Below, one piece after another: positions 8,021-15,744 of a DNA stretch of 15,744 nucleotides. The translations under genes and the position numbers were made by a program. Under the pieces are notes generated by a model that was given only the letters and a program-made list of their open reading frames with translations, was not told the origin of the DNA and did no database searches. The stretch comes from Actinomortierella ambigua (lineage: Eukaryota; Mortierellomycota; Mortierellomycetes; Mortierellales; Mortierellaceae). The DNA lies in NCBI GenBank assembly GCA_016098155.1, contig JAAAJB010000720.1, positions 1 to 15,744 on the forward strand, written 5' to 3'. The stretch's first letter is position 1. Each line of letters opens with the position of its first letter.

Positions 8021-9121
8021 CCTGGCCCGATCACTGGTCGCTTTATCGCAGACTTGGCGGTGGAAGGTCTAAGCAAACGACAGCAAGGCAAGACCGAAGT
8101 CAAGACTGCAAGCAAGTCTCCGCAGCTGCCAGAAACCAAAGAACATGTCAACTCCCTTCGACCACGGTCCTTTGATCCTAGAACATATGATGAGGACGGC
8201 TATGTTCTCCCCGGCTCGATCGAGACCGACGGGCCATCGCCTCCAGTTTTTGGCCTTCAAGCTACGCGAGCTCCAGTCCGTCCGATACCGGCGATACAAG
8301 TCCAAGCTTCACCCCGACTTTCGTACCTCGACCATCGGTGGAACCGATGGCTACCTTGCAAAAGTGCGCAATGACGTCAAGACGGAGCAGGACCTGATCG
8401 ACCGATGGGTCTTCGACGAGACCAAGTGGACCAAATCACAAACCTCGGGATAGATCTTAGTCAAGCGTGTGTCGTCGGTGCTTGTGCCTTGCTGCCGCCT
8501 GGCAAGGAGCCAAAGCCTATGAGAAGAGAGGCATGCCGCGGGAGAAGGGAACGAGGGAAGCAGAAAAAGAAGCTAGGATCTACAAAGAAGAAGAAGGAGG
8601 AGGAGGAAGAGGAAGGGGTGAGGAGGAAGAGGAGGATGCTGGCGACAACAACAGCAACAAGTCGGAGGCCATGCAGGATCTACGGGGAACACGAATGCCT
8701 CGTGAACCTGGATGTTAAGCGGAAGGCAGTCTATCCGTCCACGCTCCAACATAGACGATGGCTGGAGATGCGGAAGAACGAAAAGTTTAAAAAGTCAACA
8801 ATGCACGCGTCTGCGGGCAGCTCTGATAACAAGCAGACACAGACACTGTCCATCAGCGAGATCGAGTCTCTTCTTCCGCCTATCCGTGGCGGGAATGCAG
8901 TGTTTGGTGCCCACATGGGTCATTGCAACACCTACAGCCAGGTCTTGGACGACTTTTACAACGGCGGTGACAATTTTTCCAAGAGACAAGTGGGATACAA
9001 GAGGGCAGGGGTAGCTGAATTCAAGCGCCTTGCTGGCAGTTTGTTTCGGATAGTCGGCTGTGCTGAGACCCGCGTTCAACAGAAGAATCGAATCGACAAA
9101 TACAGCCGACTCTCGATCTAG
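8021..9121 (+). pseudogene. Decayed TnpB/Fanzor-like RNA-guided nuclease fragment (RuvC-I part)
   Basis: The reading runs in frame 2 to about 8232, in frame 3 from about 8232 to 8404 (HRLQFLAFKLRELQSVRYRR), then again in frame 2 from 8405 to the TAG at 9119-9121. Two opposite frameshifts thus bracket about 170 nt. The third segment holds LGIDLSQACVVGACAL, which matches a RuvC-I motif with the catalytic Asp codon at 8453-8455; the usual DLG is DLS here. A Lys/Arg/Glu-rich stretch follows (8500-8680), then a helical segment with SISEIESLLPP and LDDFYNG. In TnpB/Fanzor proteins this layout lies between RuvC-I and RuvC-II. RuvC-II, the zinc ribbon and RuvC-III are missing, since simple-sequence DNA follows 9121. 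The Fanzor assignment rests on motif order and recalled similarity to Mucoromycota proteins, not on a search. It is probably the remnant of a mobile element. Confidence 0.5.
8575..8640 (+). repeat. Purine-rich GA/GGA tract inside the nuclease fragment
   Basis: AAGAAG/GAGGAG-type repeats encode KKKKEEEEEE in the fragment's reading frame. Such a tract is prone to length change and may be a later expansion inside the linker after RuvC-I. Confidence 0.7.
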
Positions 9122-9182
9122 AACTGGACGGGCGGTGCTGTTGCTGATGCTGTGTGGGTGGGAGGGTGGGTGCGATGTGTGA

Positions 9183-9322
9183 GGGGGGGGGGCAAAATAT
9201 CAGCTGTCCATCCATGCTCCTCACACACATGTGTGCACGCACGCACGCACGCGGCAGCAGGCAGGGAGAGAAGGGCAGAGAGAGGGTGTGAGAAGATCTG
9301 TACCCACTTTTGCCCCCCCCCC
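9183..9322. repeat. 15-bp perfect inverted repeat GGGGGGGGGGCAAAA / TTTTGCCCCCCCCCC
   Basis: Arms at 9183-9197 and 9308-9322, spacer of 110 bp. The match continues past the homopolymers into CAAAA/TTTTG, so it is more than two chance runs. No flanking target-site duplication or gene was recognised. Confidence 0.8.
9222..9253. repeat. 32-nt alternating pyrimidine-purine tract (CA/TG/CG), Z-DNA-prone
   Basis: Strict pyrimidine-purine alternation through CACACACATGTGTG and then (CACG)n. The centre CACACATGTGTG is a palindrome. Such sequences favour left-handed DNA under negative supercoiling. It lies in the spacer of the G10/C10 inverted repeat. Confidence 0.75.
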
Positions 9323-9537
9323 ATACAACTCCTCCTGCTTGCCATGTGTGAACACACAGCAGCTTCTCGGCGGGGGAAGAAAAGATAACTGAGCGGAAGA
9401 ATGATTGCACTGCTGTGCTAAGAGAGAGAGAGAGAGTATGTATGGAGAGAGACATAAGAGAAAGCTAGTCATACCGCGTTGGGGGAGATCCTCACTCCTC
9501 CCTCTGTCTCTCTGGACATCCGCACACATCCTCTGTC

Positions 9538-9674
9538 TTGATCTCACTCTCCCTGCCCCTCTCCATCTCCGCCTCTTCATCTCTCTCTCATCTCTCTCTC
9601 TCTCTCTCGTACTCTCTCTTCGTCTCTTTCTCTTCCGTAATCTCCCTCTCTCTCTCTCCCTTTCTCTCTCTCTG
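9538..9674. repeat. CT microsatellite
   Basis: Interrupted (CT)n with the longest runs at about 9581-9607 and 9650-9672. It is part of the pyrimidine-rich upstream region of the 10193 gene. Confidence 0.85.
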
Positions 9675-10192
9675 CTGTGCAAGAGAGGAAAAGGTAAAAG
9701 CAAGATGCAGACACATACACGGCATCAGAGAGCGGGCTGAGCCAATTGAGTGCGGATTCGTGATAGGGCACGCCTCCCCTCTCTTTCTCTCGCTGTGTCC
9801 TACCAGGCTCTCACTTTTACCCCTGCCCCGCCCTCCCTCCCCCTCCCCCCACCGCCCTCTTCTTCTTCTTCTTCTTCTTCTGGGAGCTCACTTTCCCCCC
9901 CTCCTCTTTCCAAAGAGCCAGTTTTTTTTCGTTCCTGTTCCTGTTCCTTGTGGGACCTTGGCTGCACTCTCTTCTTGTGCACACCGCCACCTCTCTCTTT
10001 TCGTGTTCTCTCTCTTTCTTTCTCTATCTCTCTTTGTCACGCCCGGCGTTTCTTTTTTTTTTTTTTTTTTCTTCCCCCCCCCTTTCCTCCCTCCCTCCCC
10101 TTCTCCCCACCTTTTCTGTCCTTTTTTTTTTCTTTTGGCTTTTTTCCCCTTCCATCACTCATCCCACCCATTTTCGCACATTCGCGTGATCA

Positions 10193-12100
10193 ATGGCCTC
10201 GAACACCAACTCGAAGCAAAAGCCAAAGCCACAGCCAACTGTCGCCCCGAAGAACCAGCCCAGGTCCATCTCTCCATCGTCCAACCGCTCCTCCACCTCC
10301 ACCCCTTCTTCACCTATCTTGAGCCGAGGACTGACCGACTTCTTCTCAGAGCCAGCCATCCCCGACCGAAAGTACCGCTCTAGCCGCCTGCCCTCTCCCA
10401 CAAACCTCTCATTCGACCAAGCCATGCTCGACGTCAAGACCCCCATTGAGGAGAAGCCTCCCGCCACTCCTCCCAAGGACATACCTCCCCCCACAACGAA
10501 TGCTGCAGAAGGCGGCTCTAATACCAATACCAACAATGCCAACAACAACAATAACACCCCTACTGTCACCTCTACCGCCACTGCCACGACCACCCCTTCC
10601 TCACCTACCACAAACACCTCGACCACAAACTCTACTGTCGCTGCGGATATTGCTGCTCCCGCCAAGGATACGCCATCTGCACCTGCGCCGACCAATGGCT
10701 CCATCATTACCGCCATTATTGACGAGACAGAGGATGTCATTATGGATGATCCCGTCTTGACCGCAAGCGATGCCGCCATGGACCAAGCTAGCTCGCCAGG
10801 TAACGTAATAACCTTGTTTTTTACCACCATGCGGGTTTGCACAGGAGTTTTGGACATCCAGTGGTGTGTGCTCTCAGCTACTTTCTGTGTCAGGATACGC
10901 CATCGTGGACTTTTTGTTTTTCTCACTGCGATACTGACCAGAGCTTTGCATGCCCTTTTCTCTCTCGCACTCACTCACTCTCTGGCCCTCTTTATATACT
11001 TCTCTCTATTATGTAACGATACCTTACGTGGTGGTGCAGCTCTTCCTCCCCGACCTTCGATCGATGTCAGTGGGACGCTTAACGGCACCGAGATTGTAGC
11101 GAGCGAGAATGGCGAGGTCATCAACACCAGTGGCAAGAGCTCACCCGTATCACTGGAGAAGGACCTGCAAAAGCTCCGCAACAAGGTCGAGGAATTGGAG
11201 ATGCTGAACGACAGCTTGCGCAACAACTTGCAGGAGACAGTCCAGGTCAGGGAGGTCTACGAGCGGGAGTATCAGCGGGCCACCATGAACTGCTCCAGCT
11301 TTGCCCAGCAGAACAACGAATTGCGGGAACTGCTTGCCAAGAAAGAGCGGGACTATGAGGTCATGTCCAAAAACTATCTGGAACATGTTCGCCTCATCCG
11401 TGCCACAGACGACGACCACTCGACCATCATGGAGAAGCTGACCTACCTCAAGGCTTCAATCGAGCACCTCATCCGCAAGGCTCAGGGCGGACGGTCGGTC
11501 AATCTAGTCAAGGAGGCTGCCATCGAAAACTTCAAATCGAGCGGCCTCCTCGAAAAGTTCCCGGTCGCCGAGGACAAACTCGAGCCCTACCACCTCAACC
11601 TGTATATGGAGTCAGTGGTCATGAAGATCCTGGTCACACGTTTCTTTGACCAGTCACTGTCGTGCCTTGTCGACTTTAACCCAAACTTTCAGGAGATTTA
11701 TGGCTGGATGGAGGAGCGCAACCCCAAGGCTGCTGTTCGCTGGCGACAACAGCTGTGTCAGATGATTGCACAGGACCCAGCAACCAAGCAGCGACAGGAA
11801 AAGGAGGTCAAGGCTGCGGCCGAGTCCCTGACAGAGTTGTTCACCAAGGTGTATCAAAACTCGAACGAGTCAAACAAGATTCAGGAGCTGTGCACCAAGG
11901 CTATCGAGCTCGCCATCGCCATGAAGGGCCTCGCATCACCCATCCTTCCCACCTACCCGGCCCTGGAAACACCCTTTGATGAGGAGAGCATGAGCCCCTC
12001 GCTGAAGAGCAACCCCGAAGGCAAGATTGCCCTCGTTGTCTTTCCTTCCTTCCAGGACTCGACGGGCTTCAGCATGCGGCCCAAGGTTTGGTGCAATTAA
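10193..12100 (+). CDS. Conserved-type fungal coiled-coil protein with disordered N-terminus, unknown function
   Basis: The frame is open over 635 codons, but 10800-11039 is best read as an intron, leaving 555 residues. Residues 1-200 are Ser/Pro/Thr/Asn-rich and look disordered. They hold SRGLTDFFSEPAIPDRKYRSS and an Asn/Thr tract at about 110-150. A heptad-like coiled coil covers about 237-325 (SLEKDLQKLRNKVEELEMLN onwards). The C-terminal part, about 330-520, is mostly helical, with RWRQQLCQMIAQDP and a Met/Leu-rich LYMESVVMKILVTRFF segment. No enzyme motif, signal peptide or membrane helix is visible in the spliced form. The regular codon use and low repeat content of the 3' exon mark it as a real, constrained gene. 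A scaffold role is a guess from the coiled coil. I cannot name an orthologue. Confidence 0.85.
   Translation: MASNTNSKQKPKPQPTVAPKNQPRSISPSSNRSSTSTPSSPILSRGLTDFFSEPAIPDRKYRSSRLPSPTNLSFDQAMLDVKTPIEEKPPATPPKDIPPPTTNAAEGGSNTNTNNANNNNNTPTVTSTATATTTPSSPTTNTSTTNSTVAADIAAPAKDTPSAPAPTNGSIITAIIDETEDVIMDDPVLTASDAAMDQASSPGNVITLFFTTMRVCTGVLDIQWCVLSATFCVRIRHRGLFVFLTAILTRALHALFSLALTHSLALFIYFSLLCNDTLRGGAALPPRPSIDVSGTLNGTEIVASENGEVINTSGKSSPVSLEKDLQKLRNKVEELEMLNDSLRNNLQETVQVREVYEREYQRATMNCSSFAQQNNELRELLAKKERDYEVMSKNYLEHVRLIRATDDDHSTIMEKLTYLKASIEHLIRKAQGGRSVNLVKEAAIENFKSSGLLEKFPVAEDKLEPYHLNLYMESVVMKILVTRFFDQSLSCLVDFNPNFQEIYGWMEERNPKAAVRWRQQLCQMIAQDPATKQRQEKEVKAAAESLTELFTKVYQNSNESNKIQELCTKAIELAIAMKGLASPILPTYPALETPFDEESMSPSLKSNPEGKIALVVFPSFQDSTGFSMRPKVWCN
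10800..11039 (+). other. 240-nt intron, in frame and stop-free, in the coiled-coil gene
   Basis: Donor CCAG|GTAACG, a pyrimidine-rich 3' half, TGTAAC branch-like motif at 11012-11017 and acceptor GGTGCAG ending at 11039. It interrupts codon 203 after its first base. Composition changes sharply: the flanks are coding-like, while the insert translates to a hydrophobic, Phe/Leu-rich stretch unlike the rest of the protein. Since 240 is a multiple of three and no stop occurs, unspliced mRNA would still encode a full protein. Confidence 0.8.
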
Positions 12101-12660
12101 GCTACAAGTCAATTCTTTACGCCTTCCTAGTTGTTGGGCTATGCTATCCTTCCATCCCCCATCCATTGTCCTTTTTTTTTTCTTTTTTTTTCTTTTGCTC
12201 CATACTGCATATCGAAGGCTTGGTTACAATCTGGACTTCGTTTTGATCTAGTTCCTTCGTGGCCATACCACAACACCCAGAAGCCCTTTTGTAGATACTC
12301 GAATGATTAAAAGTCCTTTTTTTGTCGTACCCATAATACTGCTCCAAGACTGAGAATGGATGGTGCGAGACATAGGACGGGGAGACAGGTAGATGAGAAC
12401 GATGTGGAGAGGTGAATCGTAGTGTGGAAAAGGCAGCAAGGTGAAGAAAAGGGAAGGGGACATCTCGATGCCCGAGTGAAAAAAAAAAAAAGGAAGAGAG
12501 AGAAAGGCCGATTGGTGCACGAGTTCAAGGGGATTTAAAGAAATACAGACAGAGGACGCGTGGTAGTACGTGTTTTGTACGTACAAATAGACCACATGCT
12601 GTTGGGCTGAGGAAATAAAAAAAGAAAGAAAGGTATCCGAAATAGACACGTTTTTTCAAT
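12101..12660. other. 3' UTR and downstream spacer of the coiled-coil gene
   Basis: T-rich runs at about 12171-12195 follow the stop codon. A 13-A run is at 12479-12491, and an AAATAAA-type sequence lies near 12612-12618. The exact polyadenylation point cannot be fixed. No gene is supported on either strand. Confidence 0.5.
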
Positions 12661-13000
12661 ACTTTGACGCGAGCCCAGACCCCATCCTTGGTCATCGAAA
12701 CATCTCGGGATATCAACACAGATGCATCTAAAAGACCGAGAGATCTCATTTTTGTTCCGACTCCTGTACCTCTGGGTTGCGGGAAGTGTACGAAAAGTAA
12801 AAGTTGTTTTGTTTGTGTCCCAAGCTTTTTTGTCTTCCAAGGCCCAGAGGAACAACTCTATAAGTACAGTACTCCAAAGAAACAACAACGGTATGTTGCC
12901 CCTCCCCCCCTCCTCCCTCCAACACACTTGCTCCGCGGACACTTCTTTCCCTTTTCAAAAACTCTCTTTGGATTGCTGAGCGGTGGTAGAACTCTTTTTG

Positions 13001-13021
13001 TTTTTTTTGGGGGGGGGGGGG
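13001..13021. repeat. T8G13 homopolymer junction
   Basis: Eight T followed directly by thirteen G. It is length-unstable and a likely site of sequencing error. Confidence 0.9.
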
Positions 13022-13794
13022 TTCGTGTTTGCGCGTATATGTTTTTCTCCAACACAAACAACATCGCCTCTACAAAATAACACCAACACTCGATCATATG
13101 CACTGGTTCCAATGCACGCCACATTTTTCAACCAAGGTAAAGGGACTGGGAAGCATTCGACGACATGAGTGGTTCGTGACCTTGCATGCAAGGTGTCTTC
13201 TCCGTCAGAGGCGGGGAAAGCAGAAAGGAACCCTAAAGAAAGACCTATGGCAAATCGGGGTACTTTTTGGTGGTTATGTGCGTGTGGGGAGGGGGAGGGG
13301 AGGGGGATGGAGAGTGCCATATTTGAGAAAATGCTGCAAGGTCCTAAAACCACATCTCCACAAGAAAAAAAAAAAGAAAATAGTCGCCCATCTCACTCAT
13401 TGTCGTGCATGACAGCAAGAGCTACAAATAGAGAGAGAGAGAGAGCTAGTGAGCGAGACAGAGATAATCTGAACGTGCGCTGTGTTGCCCTTTGCTCTTT
13501 CCAGAGTGGAGACACAAAAGTGAGGGTCGACACGACCTGCAAGGTGGCAGTGTTATATATTTAAACACACAGGTCAACAATAGCTACGCTCGCACAAATA
13601 TGCAGAGGATGCGTCCTGGAGCAACGTTGTTAAACGATGCGCTGCCCAAGCCAAGTTTCTTGAAAATGACATAGCATGGGCGTGTCAGGAGGTGAGGAGT
13701 ACTGCTGATTTGAGCTGTTACTTGCATCAATTGCGTTCTCGGGTCCTTTATCCATTCATTCGGGGATTTTACCGTAGTGCATTGGAGACAAGAG

Positions 13795-13870
13795 ATAGGA
13801 GAGAGAGAGATACGATAAATAGAAAGTAGAGAGTGAAAAAGAAAAAAAAGAGTGACAGAGAGAGAGAGCT
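13795..13870. repeat. GA-rich microsatellite block
   Basis: Interrupted (GA)n with short A runs on the plus strand, comparable to the other purine tracts in this window. Confidence 0.8.
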
Positions 13871-14065
13871 GACAAGCAGGCAGAAGCACGGTGCATCTGG
13901 CATAAGCGAGGTGCGTGAAAAGAGATATCACTCATAGACCAACGCCATCTACGCTGCGCTATTGAAAAGGCCTGAGGCTTTCTCATGGGTGACCTTTTTC
14001 ACGCTCCATGCAGCCCATGGAAATCGTCTTGTGCATTGCCGCACGAAAACCAGTCTATCCGAACA

Positions 14066-14082
14066 AAACCAAACCAAACCAA
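14066..14082. repeat. AAACC pentanucleotide repeat
   Basis: About three to four copies of AAACC in tandem, ending in an A run. Confidence 0.75.
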
Positions 14083-14483
14083 AAAAGATGCCGCCTAGTG
14101 TGTAGATAATCAGTTTCAAAAGAGGCAAAGTGGGTACGTGGTTGAGACAACATCATGACGCGCATATGAAAAAAAGAATGGCTTCAATGAGGCGCGGGCT
14201 GGGGGTTTGGCTGGTGGGAAACGGCGGGGCGCACACGCCTCGGATTGAGAAGACAGTAAGTGTGTGGGATGGTGAGTAAAGGTGGAAAGGCGAGTTGTAA
14301 ATTGACTGATGGAGAGGTGACGTGAAGACACTCCAAGTTTGCCGTTGAAGAAGAAGAAAAAAAAAAGTGCCTCACGACCTTTGAGTGTGGTTCGATGTGA
14401 TTTGACTGAACGTTCTGGATCTTCAAGAGAACAACTATGTGTGCACAACACACAACCTCTCTCCCCAGTGTTTTTGTGCTGCT

Positions 14484-14562
14484 GCGTGTGCTGTTGTGTG
14501 TGTCTGTTTGTGTGCATTATATTGTGTGTACGTGTGTTTGAATGTATGCGTGTGTGTTTTGC
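14484..14562. repeat. TG-rich tract
   Basis: Repeated TGTGTG blocks separated by short interruptions. Like 9222-9253, it has Z-DNA potential, though it is less regular. Confidence 0.75.
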
Positions 14563-15320
14563 CTGTTGTTGGTCGTGGGTCGAAAGAATCTAAAGCAGGC
14601 TGGTCCATTCACCCGTCTATGCTCAGAGCGAGTCCCTGGGGGAGGCATCTATGGGCGAGACGAAGAAGACCCCAATGGCTTGTGGTCCAAAGCATTGATA
14701 TTTACAATGGACTCCCCACCCTCCTTTCAGTACCAAGGCTATGATCGCGTGTCCATTTTTAAGCAGCTTCCGATCGCCCAATTCAGCCTCGTGCTCTTGG
14801 TGTGATGAGGTGAGGCTGCAGATTCACCTTGTACTTTTGTTACTAGTACAAAGTTGACTCAGCAAGGCGCGCATTCGAGCAGCATCTGTGCCAAGGCCAT
14901 GGGACAGTGAGACCATGCGCATGGAGCAATGGTGTTATGCCGCGGGGACAAGTTCTATTCCATCCCCTTGCTTTCCATTGTTTTGCTCAGGAGCGCGTGA
15001 ATGTAGGACCAGAAGAAAGGGTCCCTGATGTGTACGTACCTGGGCGTGAAATGCAGGGGCCAAAAGGAAAGGGCAATGGAAACACTGGTTTAACTTGGCT
15101 CTTTCTCTGGTTGCCTCCGAAAGCCCCTGAGTGTCTACTACACCTCTCTGTCGTTATGATCGACAAAAGTTATCCTCTCTTGTTGTGGAATGGGCGCGCC
15201 CTGCATGTATGTTGCTCTTTTGTTCCTGCACATGCCTGTTGAAGAAAAAAAATATGATCGGAGGACTCACCCCACTTCTCCACGAGTGAAATGGGCCTAT
15301 TTGAGTTGACTGGAAAAACA

Positions 15321-15338
15321 AGAGAGAGAGAGAGAGAG
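15321..15338. repeat. (AG)9 microsatellite
   Basis: A pure AG dinucleotide run, followed by a short ACAG extension. Confidence 0.9.
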
Positions 15339-15697
15339 ACAGACAGCCTTCTTTTTCATGACCCATCCACTCTCAATCCCCATTGCGTGTGAACTTGTGT
15401 AGAAGGCGGATAGGCTCCGCCCATGTGCCTGCAGCGCATGACGCGAAACAACCCATCCATTGGCAATGGTTCGCGGGCATGTGCGCTCTATGGTAGCGCT
15501 AAGCCCACTTTAGCCGAGGATAACAGCTCTTTCTTTGCAGGTCCAAAGACGCGAAACGGATCAATAATCCGTGACAACCGCTAAAGAAGGGGAAATGAGA
15601 ATTCTCCCCTGTCTTTGTCTCTCACAGTTTCTTGTGTTTGTCTCTCTTAACACGCGCATTATTTTCTGGCGTGTTTGGGTCCTTGCTGTGTTCGTCC

Positions 15698-15701
<4 letters not shown>

Positions 15702-15744
<43 letters not shown>
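15702..15744. repeat. (GA)n microsatellite running off the window
   Basis: A pure GA dinucleotide run of 43 nt up to the right edge. Its true length is unknown. Confidence 0.95.

Larger units (their letters stand above)
9122..10192. other. Gene-free low-complexity region and promoter zone of the coiled-coil gene
   Basis: Contents in order: G10 run and matching C10 run as an inverted repeat (9183-9322), an alternating purine/pyrimidine tract (9222-9253), (AG)8 at 9421-9436, a CT microsatellite (about 9538-9674), then a polypyrimidine stretch (about 9775-10160) with an 18-T run at 10053-10070 and C9 at 10074-10082. Apparent open frames here are by-products of CT/GA repeats. The 3' part is the likely promoter and leader of the gene starting at 10193. 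Confidence 0.7.
12661..15744. other. Long gene-poor region with many simple repeats
   Basis: No open frame shows a domain or coding-like composition. The region holds a TATAAG at 12859-12864 followed by CAACAA-rich sequence (a possible plus-strand promoter), a T8G13 run at 13001-13021, GA-rich blocks (13431-13444, 13795-13870), an AAACC pentamer repeat (about 14066-14082), a TG-rich tract (about 14484-14562) and GA repeats at 15321-15338 and 15702-15744. It may be an extended regulatory region or leader for a gene to the right of the window. A short stretch near 14600-14805 reads protein-like but has no recognisable features. Confidence 0.55.

Noticed and set aside
9221..9771. Minus-strand and plus-strand frames rich in Arg/Glu or Ser/Leu
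   Set aside because: They translate (CT)n/(GA)n microsatellites and show no domain or splice structure.
10159..10974. 271-codon frame antisense to the coiled-coil gene
   Set aside because: It mirrors the repetitive Asn/Thr/Pro coding sequence and part of the intron; the sense frame has the convincing coiled coil and splice sites.
14542..14805. Protein-like reading PGGGIYGRDEEDPNGLW
   Set aside because: It starts within TG repeat, has no recognisable domain, and no exon partners were found; kept only as a remark in the spacer entry.
14907..15242. 111-codon plus-strand frame
   Set aside because: Composition rich in Cys/Trp/His without pattern, no motif and no start context; likely chance.
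1..15744. CRISPR array, rRNA genes or bacterial operon structure
   Set aside because: The only long regular repeat is coding Sel1 DNA; no spacer-repeat alternation, no rRNA motifs, and genes have introns and eukaryotic signals.

Overview
The window looks like a piece of a filamentous fungal genome, most likely a Mucoromycota fungus of the Mortierella type. This is inferred from five things: genes are split by short GT-AG introns with CTRAY-like branch sites; spacers are full of (CT)n/(GA)n tracts and homopolymer runs; a tyrosine-kinase-like kinase is fused to Sel1 repeats, a class expanded in Mucoromycota; there is a TnpB/Fanzor-type fragment; and there is a small secreted cysteine-rich protein. 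No database search was possible, so the taxon is a working guess.

Layout from left to right. (1) Positions 1-2234, minus strand: an apparently intact kinase-Sel1 gene, running off the left edge. Its start codon appears to be separated from the rest by a 106-nt intron. (2) 2235-3524: no convincing gene. (3) 3525-4359, plus strand: a TATA-type promoter, a leader with two probable introns, and a 125-residue secreted protein with 12 cysteines. (4) 4746-5949, minus strand: an unrecognised gene that reads through as three exons if one single-base frameshift is allowed. (5) About 6570-7914, plus strand: a 5'-truncated, multiply broken second copy of the kinase-Sel1 gene, in inverted orientation to the first. 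(6) About 8021-9121, plus strand: a decayed TnpB/Fanzor-like nuclease fragment directly behind the pseudogene. It keeps a RuvC-I-like motif but lacks the rest of the nuclease. (7) 9122-10192: low-complexity DNA, including a G10/C10 inverted repeat around a Z-DNA-prone tract and a long polypyrimidine stretch that forms the promoter region of the next gene. (8) 10193-12100, plus strand: a conserved-looking coiled-coil protein with one 240-nt intron that has no stop and keeps frame. (9) 12101-15744: gene-poor DNA with many microsatellites.

The genes do not form a pathway. The main biological theme is local gene-family turnover: a signalling-type kinase with expanding 108-bp Sel1 units, an inverted decayed paralogue, and the wreck of a transposon-type RNA-guided nuclease at its flank. 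The best candidates for follow-up are the Fanzor-like remnant, the stop-free intron in the coiled-coil gene, and the secreted cysteine-rich protein.
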